A DNA stretch of 64,000 nucleotides from Paraburkholderia fungorum. Lineage in GTDB: Bacteria > Pseudomonadota > Gammaproteobacteria > Burkholderiales > Burkholderiaceae. A program made the translations under genes and the position numbers. Below, one piece after another: positions 53,319 through 62,023 of the stretch. Numbering within the stretch: the stretch's first letter is position 1; each line of letters starts with the position of its first letter. The notes below the pieces were generated by a model. The model saw nothing but the letters and a program-made list of their open reading frames with translations. It ran no database searches and was not told the origin of the DNA. The DNA lies in contig NZ_MCAS01000001.1 of assembly GCF_003610895.1 (NCBI RefSeq), positions 124,001-188,000 of the forward strand, written 5' to 3'.

Positions 53319-55121
53319 TCAGGAAAGATGGTGTACTTCCTGGAGGCCATAAACCGGCGTCGCGATTCCCTCCATGCGCGCCTTCAACTGCAGCGATAAA
53401 TACTGGGAGTAATGGCGGGACTGATGCAGGTTCCCGCCGTGGAACCACAAGGCGGCCTGCTGCGTGGGTTTCCACATGTTCCGTTGCTCGCCTTCCCACG
53501 GTCCCGGGTCTTTCGTCGTATTCGAACCGAGCCCCCATACCTTGCCCACCTTATCCGCCACTTCCCGCGAGATGAGATCGGCGGCCCAGCCGTTCATCGA
53601 TCCATAGCCGGTCGCATAGACAACGAGATCCGCCGCAAGCTCGGTGCCGTCGCTTAACACGACAGAGTGCTCCTTCAATTCGGCCACATCCACGCCGCTC
53701 TTCAGTTTGATCTTGCCGTCAGCCACAAGGTCGGCGGCGCCCACGTCGATGTAATAGCCCGACCCGCGCCGCAGATACTTCATGAAAAGGCCCGAGTCGT
53801 CGTCCCCGAAGTCGAGCATGAAGCCTCGTTTTTCCAGACGATCATAGAACGCCGCGTCGCGCTCCCTGATCGCGTCGAACACGGGCTTCTGAAACGTGTG
53901 CAGGATCTTGTACGGGATCGACGCAAACGTCAGATCGGCTTTCGAGGTCGTCATGCCCGACGCCACCGCGCGCTCGGAATAAAGGTCCCCGAGAGCAAGC
54001 TCCATCAGCGAATCTGACTTGACGATATGCGTGGACGAACGCTGAACCATCGTGACGTCGACGCCCGCCTCCCATAGCGCCGCGCAGATATCGTGCGACG
54101 AATTGTTCGCGCCGATCACCACGACTTTCTTACCCTTGTACGCGTCCGGCCCGGGATGTTTCGACGAGTGATGCTGTTCGCCCTTGAACACGTCCATGCC
54201 TTTGAACGAAGGGATATTCGGCTTACCCGACATGCCCGTGGCCAGCACGAGCTGTTTGGGCCGCAGCGTCAGCGTCTCGCCGTCGTGCTCGACCTCGACC
54301 ACCCATTCGGCCGCCGCTTCGTCATAGCGCGCGGACTTGCAGGTGGTCGACCCCCAGTAGTTCAACTCCATGACCTTGGTGTACATCTCGAGCCAGTCGC
54401 CGATCTTGTCCTTGGGTGTGAAAACCGGCCAGTTGTCCGGGAACGGCAGATAAGGCATATGGTCGTACCAGACCGGATCATGCAGACACAGTGACTTGTA
54501 GCGGTTGCGCCACTGATCGCCAGGACGGGGATTTTTATCGACGATGATCGTCGGCACGCCCAACTGCCGCAGACGCGCGCCCAGTCCAATCCCACCCTGC
54601 CCGCCCCCCACGATCAGGCAGTAGGGTTGTTCCGCACGCCCTAGCGCCCGCGCTTCGGCTTCACGGCGTTCCTTCCAGCTGATCCGATCCGTGCGTGCGC
54701 CATGTTCCGCGCCCATCGGACGGCGCTGGCCCTTGGGTTCCTCATGGCCTTTCAGTTCAGCCATCGTCGTCAACAAGGTCCAGATGAGACCGTCTTTCAG
54801 GCGGATAAAACCGCTGCCGCGGGCAACCTCAGTCTCGAACGTGATCCACGCCTGTGCGATACCGTCGGCTTCGGTCGGCGCTTCGTTTTCGGCAATCCTC
54901 AGCCGCGTGGGTTTAACGGCGTCGAGTTGAGCGTCGAGCATGGCGCCGATCTGATCACGGCCCTCCATGGTTTTAATATTCCACGTGAAAGCAACCAGGT
55001 CGCGCCAGTAGCACTCCGGTTGAAACAACGCGACGGCCGCAGCGGTATCGCCGCGTTTAAGCGCCGATTCCAGGGACTCCAGAACATGTGTAATGGTCTG
55101 GCTTGCATTATTTTCAGGCAT
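53319..55121 (-). CDS. flavin-containing monooxygenase with an N-terminal NTF2-like domain
   Basis: The 600-residue protein has an NTF2/SnoaL-like first domain (about residues 10-130; ALFQPECYWRDLVAFTWNIKTMEGRDQI) and then a flavoprotein monooxygenase: FAD motif YCLIVGGGQGGIGLGARLRQ, RPGDQWRNRYKSLCLHDPVW, NADPH motif KKVVVIGANNSSHDIC, and the FMO signature VVYATGYGSMNG. Known relatives oxidise N, S or carbonyl groups (Baeyer-Villiger). It is encoded 81 bases after the GAF/Fis-type activator on the same strand, which probably controls it. Confidence 0.9.
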   Translation of the reverse strand: MPENNASQTITHVLESLESALKRGDTAAAVALFQPECYWRDLVAFTWNIKTMEGRDQIGAMLDAQLDAVKPTRLRIAENEAPTEADGIAQAWITFETEVARGSGFIRLKDGLIWTLLTTMAELKGHEEPKGQRRPMGAEHGARTDRISWKERREAEARALGRAEQPYCLIVGGGQGGIGLGARLRQLGVPTIIVDKNPRPGDQWRNRYKSLCLHDPVWYDHMPYLPFPDNWPVFTPKDKIGDWLEMYTKVMELNYWGSTTCKSARYDEAAAEWVVEVEHDGETLTLRPKQLVLATGMSGKPNIPSFKGMDVFKGEQHHSSKHPGPDAYKGKKVVVIGANNSSHDICAALWEAGVDVTMVQRSSTHIVKSDSLMELALGDLYSERAVASGMTTSKADLTFASIPYKILHTFQKPVFDAIRERDAAFYDRLEKRGFMLDFGDDDSGLFMKYLRRGSGYYIDVGAADLVADGKIKLKSGVDVAELKEHSVVLSDGTELAADLVVYATGYGSMNGWAADLISREVADKVGKVWGLGSNTTKDPGPWEGEQRNMWKPTQQAALWFHGGNLHQSRHYSQYLSLQLKARMEGIATPVYGLQEVHHLS

Positions 55122-55202
55122 GGTTGCTCCTCCATTCGATACGGATTAAAGAAACGTCGAAGTAATGCGCGGGTTCTTTGCCCGCTGGATAAGCGCGGAC
55201 CG

Positions 55203-56345
55203 CTATCGCCGGTGTGGCGGGACAATGCCGAACTTCGCGATCCGTCTGTAAAGCGTCGCGCGCGAGATGCCGAGAGTCCGGGCGGTCTCGTCGGGGTGCC
55301 ATTTCGCATCCGTCAGGGCGACGACGATACGCTCGCGCTCAAGGGCGTCGATCTCGGTGAGTGTGGGTTGGGCCGCGCGGGCGGGATCCCGGGGCTTCGG
55401 CGCCGCTTGCCGTTGCGCCCGGATGACGGGTGGACGAACACGTGCATGAAGCGGCGAGCCGCTGCCCACCAGCTTCATCGAAACCATGTCGCGGCCGGGC
55501 CTGACATCGAGCAGACGTTCGGCGCGAACATCGAATAGTTCGGAGACGGATCGCGGCAGCTGGTCGAGACCCGGCACACACTCCTTGGCCCGGCGGTTTG
55601 CCGCGACCGCATTTCCATGCACGTCGAAGGCGATCAGAATCTCCGGCTGAGCCTCCACGTAGTGGCGATTCCGGTGCGCCAGCAAAACCCAGTAATGCGT
55701 GGTCGCGTTGAGGAAAAAACTATCCTCGATCAACACCGCGCTGTGACGCACGATGTGGTTGATCAGGCGCTGGCTTTCGCGTTCGTCGGGTGAGCGGATC
55801 GCCGACGCATCCAGCACGCCGATCAATTCGCCTTCCAGGCCGAAGATAGGCGAGGCGCTGCAGGTCAACGTGGTAAACGCGGCGCGAAAATGATCTGTCT
55901 TGTGAACGGTGATCGGTTGCGAATCGAGCAGCACGGCCGCCACGCCACAGGTTCCCTCTTCCTGTTCGGACCAGCAGGAACCCCAATAAAGACCCGCGCG
56001 TTTGAAGTCGTGGCGCCGATCCCGGTCGACGCGATAATCTATCGTCACGCCTTTCGCGTCGGTGAGCATCACGCAGTAGTCCGCTTCGCGTACTGTCTCG
56101 TGCAGACGCGAAAGGCATTCGCCGGAGGCCCGCAAAACCGATTCTTCCCGGTGTTGTACGTCGCGTAGCTCCGGCGCGCTCAGAATGCGCGGACCTTTTG
56201 TCAGACCAGGATCGAGATGATATTGCTCGAGCGAGCGCCAGTACGATGAGGCCAGTCGCGCGGTATCGCCGCCGCGATCAGGCGTTCGGCCTTCGATCAA
56301 CCTGCGGATCCGGTCGATGTGTCTCACCTGCGGAACATAAGGCAT
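55203..56345 (-). CDS. AcoR-like regulator lacking the AAA+ domain (GAF, PAS, Fis HTH)
   Basis: The 380-residue protein starts like the AcoR/AcxR group of sigma-54 activators (SYWRSLEQYHLDPG, near residue 35), with a GAF domain (CGVAAVLLDSQPITVHKTDHF), a PAS-like part (ILIAFDVHGNAVAANRRAKE) and a C-terminal Fis-type HTH (ERERIVVALTDAKWHPDETARTLGISRATLYRRIAKFGI). The ATPase domain that would lie between PAS and HTH, with its Walker and GAFTGA motifs, is missing and no gap or frameshift is seen, so it may act by binding DNA and sigma-70 polymerase. It is upstream of the monooxygenase gene on the same strand. Confidence 0.88.
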   Translation of the reverse strand: MPYVPQVRHIDRIRRLIEGRTPDRGGDTARLASSYWRSLEQYHLDPGLTKGPRILSAPELRDVQHREESVLRASGECLSRLHETVREADYCVMLTDAKGVTIDYRVDRDRRHDFKRAGLYWGSCWSEQEEGTCGVAAVLLDSQPITVHKTDHFRAAFTTLTCSASPIFGLEGELIGVLDASAIRSPDERESQRLINHIVRHSAVLIEDSFFLNATTHYWVLLAHRNRHYVEAQPEILIAFDVHGNAVAANRRAKECVPGLDQLPRSVSELFDVRAERLLDVRPGRDMVSMKLVGSGSPLHARVRPPVIRAQRQAAPKPRDPARAAQPTLTEIDALERERIVVALTDAKWHPDETARTLGISRATLYRRIAKFGIVPPHRR

Positions 56346-56573
56346 GAATGTCTCCGGTCTGCTCTGCGCACATCGTCAGGTGGCGCGCTCAGGATGACTT
56401 TTAGCATGCGTGTTCCGGAAGATCACACCGCAGTGCAGCATCACATCGAATGAGACTTTTGTCTCAGCGCTTTTATTGTGGGGGCGGAGTGCGGTTCGAT
56501 TTCCGCCGTACTGAAGAAGGGGCGGCGTGGTGCCCCCTGCTAGAATGCATGCCCCTTTTCTCTGGAGACGCAT

Positions 56574-56888
56574 ATGTCCTGGTTCATCTATGAAGTGCCC
56601 GAATACAATGAAGACGGGGCGCGCATCGAACCCTTCAGCGACCTGCGTAGCCGCGTCCAGAAAGTGAGTGGACAGGCAATGGTCGACGAGCTGGAAAGCG
56701 TCCGCGAGAACGCCGCGAAGACAGCGGATACACCAGCGCACCCGCTACGCGCCGCGGACAATCCTCACGTATTTCCGATCCCGTACGCCGACTCCATGAT
56801 CCTGGTCGGGTTCATTTTCGAATTGAAACGGGAAGCCCGGGCCCTGGTGGTGTCGCCCGTGGAAATGCCCTGGCTGAAAGACGCCTAA
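56574..56888 (+). CDS. hypothetical protein, 104 aa
   Basis: The product begins MSWFIYEVPEYNEDGARIEPFS and is mostly polar with a hydrophobic stretch near the end (YADSMILVGFIFELKREARALVV), which is too charged for a membrane helix. CTGGAGA ten bases before the ATG supports the start. I do not recognise a family. It converges with the TetR gene. Confidence 0.65.
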   Translation: MSWFIYEVPEYNEDGARIEPFSDLRSRVQKVSGQAMVDELESVRENAAKTADTPAHPLRAADNPHVFPIPYADSMILVGFIFELKREARALVVSPVEMPWLKDA

Positions 56889-56942
56889 GCATACGTCGGC
56901 CACACGTCGGCAGCGCGCCGCCCGCGCGTGATGCATGAAGCG

Positions 56943-57557
56943 TCACGTGTACCGCGCGAGAAACATATCGGCGGCCGATTCCGCGACGTGCCGTTGTTTG
57001 TCCGCACCAAGAGGTGGCTGGCCCATCGTTACCTGGGGCCAGAAGGCGAACGCTTTTACGAGGGCCTGCAACTGCTGCGAAGCACATACCGGGTCCGGCG
57101 TCTTGAGACGGCCGTCGGCAGCGGCCGCGCGAATCCACACCGTCAAGTCCTCCTCCCGCTCGCCCATGCGGGTCACCATCTCCCGCGCACGCTCCGGCGA
57201 ATGAATGCCTGCCGCGATCGCAACGCGCGCGAGGGCCAGGAACGCCTCGTTATTCAACAGGCTCAACTTCTTGAACAGAAGCTGGAGCAACTGCGCACGC
57301 AGTGGATGCACGGCGGAATAAGCCGGCGCCTCCCCCGTGTCACTCGATTCCCACAACTGCCGCAGAATCGCGGCGAATAGCGCTTCCTTGCTGGGGAAAT
57401 GGTTGTAGACCGTCCGCTTCGAGACGCTCGCGCGCGCGGCGATGCGGTCCATGCTGGTCGCGTCGAAGCCGGCCGCGAGAAATTCTTCGATCGCCGCCGC
57501 AATGACGGCGGCCCGCTTGCGGTCGGTCAGGCGAATGGGGGGATCACTGGCGTTCAT
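56943..57557 (-). CDS. TetR-family repressor
   Basis: The 204-residue protein has the TetR HTH (AVIAAAIEEFLAAGFDATSMDRIAARASVSKRTVYNHFPSKEALFAAIL) and an all-helical ligand domain (about 70-200) without recognisable specificity. It diverges from the metallo-hydrolase gene across 83 bases holding a near-palindromic site, so it very likely represses that gene and itself. Confidence 0.9.
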   Translation of the reverse strand: MNASDPPIRLTDRKRAAVIAAAIEEFLAAGFDATSMDRIAARASVSKRTVYNHFPSKEALFAAILRQLWESSDTGEAPAYSAVHPLRAQLLQLLFKKLSLLNNEAFLALARVAIAAGIHSPERAREMVTRMGEREEDLTVWIRAAAADGRLKTPDPVCASQQLQALVKAFAFWPQVTMGQPPLGADKQRHVAESAADMFLARYT

Positions 57558-57577
57558 GGCTAAATTTTACACCGGGC

Positions 57578-57602
57578 AGTTTACTTTTCTCGAAAATAAA
57601 CT
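57578..57602. promoter_or_regulatory. candidate TetR operator
   Basis: AGTTTACTTTTC and GAAAATAAACT form a near-perfect inverted repeat (one inserted C) in the 83-base gap between the TetR gene and the divergent hydrolase gene. A related AGTCTACTTT follows near 57612, a possible second half-site. Confidence 0.5.
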
Positions 57603-57640
57603 ACACTCGACAGTCTACTTTCTGCATCGAGGCGGTCTGC

Positions 57641-58765
57641 ATGACATCGTTCACCGGTTCTATCCGCCGCATCTTCGGCCTGACGGCGGCGCAACGCGGG
57701 CGCGAATTGTTCGACATGTCGGCTCAGCATGACGGCGAGCGCTTCCGGAACGTCAAGCCGCGTCCCGTTGAAGGTGTCGGCAAGACCCTGGGCATCGCGT
57801 GGAATCTGCTGTTCAGGAAGCCGGACGGCACGGTGCCGGCGGGCGCGCTGCCCGTGGACCCGTTATCGCGCGAGCAACTCGACGCCGCGCCGGACCGCAG
57901 CCTGTATCGCCTCGGGCATTCGACCATGCTGCTCAAGCTGCGCGGCCAGTTCTGGCTGACGGACCCCGTCTTCTCCGAGCGTGCCTCGCCGTTCCGGCGC
58001 TTCGGCCCGAAGCGCTTCCACGCGCCGCCCATTGCACTCGAAGACTTGCCGCCGTTGCGCGGCGTGATTCTGTCGCACGATCACTACGACCACCTGGACC
58101 GCGAGACGGTCCTGGCGCTCGTCGGCAGGACGAGCGTGTTTCTGACGCCGCTGGGTGTCGGCGACCGTCTGATCGAGTGGGGTATCGAGGCGTCGAAGGT
58201 CCGTCAGTTCGACTGGTGGCAGGGCGTCGAAATCGACGGCCTCGCATTTACCGCGACACCGGCGCAGCATTTCTCGGGCCGCAGTCTGTTCGATGGCAAC
58301 AGCACGTTGTGGGCCTCGTGGGTGATCGTCGATGACGCGCTCCGCGTATTCTTCAGCGGCGACACGGGTTACTTCGACGGCTTCAAGGCCATCGGCGAAC
58401 GGCTCGGTCCATTCGACGTGACGCTGCTCGAAACCGGCGCCTACGATCCTCAATGGCCGTACGTCCACATGCAGCCCGACGAGACCGTACAGGCACACGT
58501 CGATCTGCGCGGCCGCTGGCTGGTGCCGGTTCACAACGGCACCTTCGATCTGGCGATGCATCGCTGGCAGGAGCCGTACGAGCGCGTGGTCGGGCTCACC
58601 GCGGCGCGTGGCATTGCGCTCGCGACGCCGCGCATGGGCGAGCGACTGGATCTGGGCGCGCCACATCGCGGCGGAAAGTGGTGGCGCGAGGTTGCTGACG
58701 TTGCGCAGGCCCCCGCGGCGTCACGGCGCTGGTTCTGCCGCGAGAGCCGGCAAGCGAACTCGTAA
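57641..58765 (+). CDS. MBL-fold metallo-hydrolase (NAPE-PLD-like)
   Basis: The 374-residue protein has the metal-binding signature SHDHYDHLD (His-x-His-x-Asp-His, about residue 145), a His in TPAQHFSGRS and an Asp in FFSGDTGYFD, and a last His in VPVHNGTFDLA. The N-terminal part (RSLYRLGHSTMLLKLRGQFWLTDPVFS) is the UlaG/NAPE-phospholipase-D type. It may act on a phosphodiester or lactone. Controlled probably by the divergent TetR gene. Confidence 0.9.
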   Translation: MTSFTGSIRRIFGLTAAQRGRELFDMSAQHDGERFRNVKPRPVEGVGKTLGIAWNLLFRKPDGTVPAGALPVDPLSREQLDAAPDRSLYRLGHSTMLLKLRGQFWLTDPVFSERASPFRRFGPKRFHAPPIALEDLPPLRGVILSHDHYDHLDRETVLALVGRTSVFLTPLGVGDRLIEWGIEASKVRQFDWWQGVEIDGLAFTATPAQHFSGRSLFDGNSTLWASWVIVDDALRVFFSGDTGYFDGFKAIGERLGPFDVTLLETGAYDPQWPYVHMQPDETVQAHVDLRGRWLVPVHNGTFDLAMHRWQEPYERVVGLTAARGIALATPRMGERLDLGAPHRGGKWWREVADVAQAPAASRRWFCRESRQANS

Positions 58766-58830
58766 GGCTCGCGGCTCATCATCGGCGATTGACCATGGGC
58801 GCTCGCGGCCGCTTGCGTCGCCATCGACCG

Positions 58831-59790
58831 TCATGGCGAGGGAATGAAAACGGTGCGCTGACGGCTATCGGGAACGCCCCAATGTGCGCCGAGATCAGCG
58901 AGAGGAACAGCCTCGGTCGCGATCTGCAAACCCGCGCGTGCGGTCGCATCGAACACCTGCTGCATCGTGTGCAGCACGCGCGGTAAAGGCAGGCTGCCGA
59001 TACCGCTGCCCAACAGCGAAATCGGCGCCGAGCGCAGCACGGCGGCGGGCAGAAGAAGATCGGCGCCGCTGATCGCGCCGATCTGGACGAAGCGCAGCGG
59101 TGCATCTTCAGCCAGGGTTCGCGCCGCGGCGATCAGCAGCGAGAGCGCGCTGGCGCCCCACACATAATCCAGCACCACGTCGACGCCCTCATGGAATTGC
59201 GATGCGAATGCATGGCTCAGCGCGTCGGCGTCCTGCTCCAACGAAATCGCGACATCCGCGCCGGCATGCTTGAGCGACGCCAGCACGGCCGCGTTACGAC
59301 CCGTTGCGATGATTTTCCCAGCGCCAAGATGCTTTGCGATCTGGACAGCAAGCCGGCCCGACGTGCCCGTCGCGCCGTTGATCAGCACGGTCTCGCCCGC
59401 CACGAACCTGGCCCGCTCGACAAGTGCCGCCCACGACGACATGCCCGGAATAGCGATGGCGGCAGCCGTAACGTCGTCGACCGTATCGGGCAACAGCACG
59501 CAATTCGCTTCGGACACGAGGCACTGCTGCGCCATCGCGCCGAACGGCGCCTGCGGCCAGAAGAAATACACGCGTTGGCCATCTTCGCAACGCCCGGCGC
59601 CGTCGAGTCCCGCTACGAACGGGAACGTCCCCTTCGATGAATAGTGCGAGCCCGACGCTTTGGAGCGCGTGACGTGACTCAGCGCGGACGCCGTCACGTC
59701 GACGACACGGTGACCCGGACGGGGATCGGGGCGATCGAAATCGGCGTAAACAGGCGGTTCGCCCGCCGCTTTGACGACTGCAGCTTTCAT
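58831..59790 (-). CDS. quinone-oxidoreductase-like, zinc-lacking MDR protein
   Basis: The 319-residue medium-chain dehydrogenase/reductase has a GroES-like N-terminus (MKAAVVKAAGEPPVYADFDRPDPRPG) and a Rossmann domain with the zeta-crystallin-type motif VLINGATGTSGRLAVQIAKHLGAGKIIATGRN. I see no zinc-binding Cys/His set. It likely uses NADPH to reduce an alkene or quinone. The start is at MKAAVV with AAGGAA upstream; a longer frame would overlap the repeat-rich 3' end of the previous gene. It is the second gene of a two-gene unit facing the AraC-type gene. Confidence 0.88.
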   Translation of the reverse strand: MKAAVVKAAGEPPVYADFDRPDPRPGHRVVDVTASALSHVTRSKASGSHYSSKGTFPFVAGLDGAGRCEDGQRVYFFWPQAPFGAMAQQCLVSEANCVLLPDTVDDVTAAAIAIPGMSSWAALVERARFVAGETVLINGATGTSGRLAVQIAKHLGAGKIIATGRNAAVLASLKHAGADVAISLEQDADALSHAFASQFHEGVDVVLDYVWGASALSLLIAAARTLAEDAPLRFVQIGAISGADLLLPAAVLRSAPISLLGSGIGSLPLPRVLHTMQQVFDATARAGLQIATEAVPLADLGAHWGVPDSRQRTVFIPSP

Positions 59791-59831
59791 GTTGTTGATT
59801 CCTTGAATTCGAAGTGAAACCGGCGTGCCGC

Positions 59832-60143
59832 TCAGCGGGCGCCGCCCTGAATGTTGATCGATGAGTTGACCGATGAGTTGATCGCTGAGCTGATCGCTGA
59901 GCCGATCCATTCGCGCAGCCTGGCGTCGCGAATCTCAAGTACATCGAACAGACCCACGGCGCGCAGCGCCGGCAGCGCCGCGACGATGTCCGTGGCGGCC
60001 ACGGCGCGCGCCGCGTCAGTGCTGGCCGGATCGGTCCAGACTCGTGCATTGGCCAGAAAAGCGGCGACTGTACCCTTGCGGACCGTCGCACCATTGATAT
60101 CGACCTGATCGACGTGGTCGGGGAGAACGTGTTCGGCTCGCAT
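59832..60143 (-). CDS. small hypothetical protein with a repeated C-terminus, 103 aa
   Basis: The product starts MRAEHVLPDHVDQVDINGATVRKG and is followed by helices rich in Ala (TVAAFLANARVWTDPASTDAARAVAATDIVAALPALRAVGLF). The C-terminal 25 residues come from a run of 12-bp tandem repeats. No signal peptide or membrane helix. It lies 41 bases upstream of the oxidoreductase gene on the same strand and likely belongs to that unit. Function is not known to me. Confidence 0.65.
   Translation of the reverse strand: MRAEHVLPDHVDQVDINGATVRKGTVAAFLANARVWTDPASTDAARAVAATDIVAALPALRAVGLFDVLEIRDARLREWIGSAISSAINSSVNSSINIQGGAR
59856..59910. repeat. 12-bp tandem repeat in the 3' end of the hypothetical gene
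   Basis: Units such as GATGAGTTGACC, GATGAGTTGATC, GCTGAGCTGATC and GCTGAGCCGATC follow each other four to five times with small changes. They encode the Ser/Ile/Asn-rich tail of the product at 59832-60143. Confidence 0.8.
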
Positions 60144-60251
60144 CGCGCGGCACTCCGGTGTTGTGTAAGTAGAAGCCAGTCTAGTGGTGCAGACCCGGCC
60201 CGTCTCCGGTATAAAGGTCATTCGATACCGGATTCCTGCCACGCTCTCATC

Positions 60252-61052
60252 ATGACTACCCGCCTGATTCGACCGGATCTCGTGACCTCGCCCGACGGCC
60301 CGTTCCTTGCCGCGGCCGAACTGACGCAAAGCGAATCGCGCACGACGTCGTTGCACAGTCATGCGCGCGGACAGCTCATGGGTGCGTTGAGCGGGCTCGT
60401 ATCGGTCGGGCTCGACAAACAGCAATGGGTCGTGCCCGCCACCCACGCGATCTGGATTCCACCGCATTGCGCCCACTCGGTACGCTCTTACGGCCCCTTC
60501 TCGGGGTGGAGCGTTTTCATTACCGAGGAGCGCTGCGAGTCGCTGCCGCGCCAGGCCCGCGCAATCAAGGCGACGCCCTTGCTGCGCGAGGCGGTGCGGC
60601 GCGCAGCAAGCTGGCCGGGCATCGAACTCGATCAGACGCAGACGCGCATTGCGGAGGTCATCGTCGATGAGCTCGCTGCGTCGAAAGAGGAATCGCTAGG
60701 CCTGCCGAGTCCCACCGATGCGCGGCTCGTCCGCATCACGGACGCGCTCGCCAGCGACCTGGCAGACAACCGCCGCCTCGAAGAGTGGGCGACATGGGCC
60801 GGTCTCGCGCCGCGAACGTTGAGCCGTCGTTTTCTGAGCGAAACAGGCATGACTTTCGCGCAATGGCGCCAGCAGGCCCGCCTGCTGCGCGCGCTGGAGC
60901 TGGTTGCGGACAGCGTTCCCGTCACCACGATTGCGCTCGAACTCGGCTACGAGAACGTCAGCGCCTTTATCGACATGTTTCGCCGGGCACTGGGCACCAC
61001 ACCCGGGCGCTACCCGGCAGTTGCCGCGCCAGAGCATCACCGTAGTGGCTAA
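60252..61052 (+). CDS. AraC-family transcriptional regulator
   Basis: The 266-residue protein has a cupin-like N-terminal domain (SLHSHARGQLMGALSGLVSVG, IWIPPHCAHSVRSYG) and two HTH motifs at the C-terminus (RRLEEWATWAGLAPRTLSRRFLSETG and PVTTIALELGYENVSAFIDMFRRALGTTPGRY). The group resembles regulators of NimR type that sense small aromatic compounds. It diverges from the two-gene oxidoreductase unit, probably its target. Start at the ATG at 60252; the upstream extension is not coding-like. Confidence 0.88.
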   Translation: MTTRLIRPDLVTSPDGPFLAAAELTQSESRTTSLHSHARGQLMGALSGLVSVGLDKQQWVVPATHAIWIPPHCAHSVRSYGPFSGWSVFITEERCESLPRQARAIKATPLLREAVRRAASWPGIELDQTQTRIAEVIVDELAASKEESLGLPSPTDARLVRITDALASDLADNRRLEEWATWAGLAPRTLSRRFLSETGMTFAQWRQQARLLRALELVADSVPVTTIALELGYENVSAFIDMFRRALGTTPGRYPAVAAPEHHRSG

Positions 61053-61110
61053 TTCGAAGCCGTATTCGCGACGCAGACAATATTTCCTTGCGTGAATCGT
61101 CTACAGACGT

Positions 61111-61695
61111 ATGGAACCGCCGCGCACCCCAAACTCGACGATCGAACGCGATAACGACATCACCGCAACTGTGTTGCGTGAGCGGTCGAAACTCGGCAAT
61201 TTCATCCGGCGCCGCGTGCACGATCAGGGCGAGGCCGAAGACATCCTGCAGGATGTCTTTCACGAGTTCGTACAAGCCTACCGGCTCCCCGCACCGATCG
61301 AACAGGTCAGCGCGTGGCTGTTCCGGGTGGCGCGAAACCGCATCATCGACCGCTTTCGCAAGCGTCGCGAGCAACCGTTGGCCGACATCGCCGACAACCA
61401 GGACGACCCGGACAACCTCGACTACCGGCTGGATCTCGCCCTGCCTGCCACCGACGCCGGCCCGGAAGCGGTCTATGCAAGGTCGAGGCTGCTGGAAGCC
61501 CTGCAAGCCGCGCTCGACGAATTGCCGCCGGATCAGCGCGACGTCTTCGTCGCTCATGAACTCGAAGGGCGCAGCTTCAAGGAGCTGGCATCCGGGAGCG
61601 GCGTCGGCGTGAACACACTATTGGCACGCAAGCGCTACGCGGTATTGCATCTGCGCGTTCGCCTGCAGGCCGTCTACGACGAACTGGATATCTAA
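61111..61695 (+). CDS. ECF-type RNA polymerase sigma factor
   Basis: The 194-residue protein has region 2 (LGNFIRRRVHDQGEAEDILQDVFHEFVQAYRL and AWLFRVARNRIIDRFRKRR, the -10 binding part) and region 4 (LQAALDELPPDQRDVFVAHELEGRSFKELASGSGVGVNTLLARKRYAVLHLR). There is no classical anti-sigma gene next to it; the next gene, 13 bases on, encodes a small membrane protein that may do that job. The ferredoxin gene overlaps that one. The three form an operon with AAGGAGC before the second gene. Confidence 0.92.
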   Translation: MEPPRTPNSTIERDNDITATVLRERSKLGNFIRRRVHDQGEAEDILQDVFHEFVQAYRLPAPIEQVSAWLFRVARNRIIDRFRKRREQPLADIADNQDDPDNLDYRLDLALPATDAGPEAVYARSRLLEALQAALDELPPDQRDVFVAHELEGRSFKELASGSGVGVNTLLARKRYAVLHLRVRLQAVYDELDI

Positions 61696-61708
61696 AAGGA
61701 GCAACTAG

Positions 61709-62023
61709 ATGAGATTCAAACTGAGATGCTTCGGCAAGGCACTGTTGGTTCTGGTGGGTATTGCCGTGCTGGGATGGATGGTGATGACGCTATGGAACTG
61801 GGTTGTCCCCGCGCTATTCATCAGTGCCCGTGCGATCGACTTTCCGCACGCGCTAGGCCTGCTGGTCCTGAGCCGGATTCTGTTTGGCGGATTTCGCGGG
61901 CATGGCGGCTGGCATGGACGCCGCCATTGGCGCCGTTGGGAACGGATGACGCCGGAGGAACGCGAAAACTTTCAGAAGAACCTGTCGTCCTTTGACGGCA
62001 AGCGCCACGAGGATCAAGCATGA
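61709..62023 (+). CDS. small inner-membrane protein in the sigma-factor operon, 104 aa
   Basis: The product has an N-terminal membrane helix (KALLVLVGIAVLGWMVMTLW), a second hydrophobic stretch (ALGLLVLSRILFGGF), a Gly/His/Arg-rich loop (RGHGGWHGRRHWRRW) and a charged tail (MTPEERENFQKNLSSFDG). The His-rich loop could bind metal or heme. It sits where an anti-sigma factor is usually found but has no zinc-binding anti-sigma motif. AAGGAG precedes the ATG. The stop overlaps the ferredoxin start (ATGA). Confidence 0.78.
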   Translation: MRFKLRCFGKALLVLVGIAVLGWMVMTLWNWVVPALFISARAIDFPHALGLLVLSRILFGGFRGHGGWHGRRHWRRWERMTPEERENFQKNLSSFDGKRHEDQA

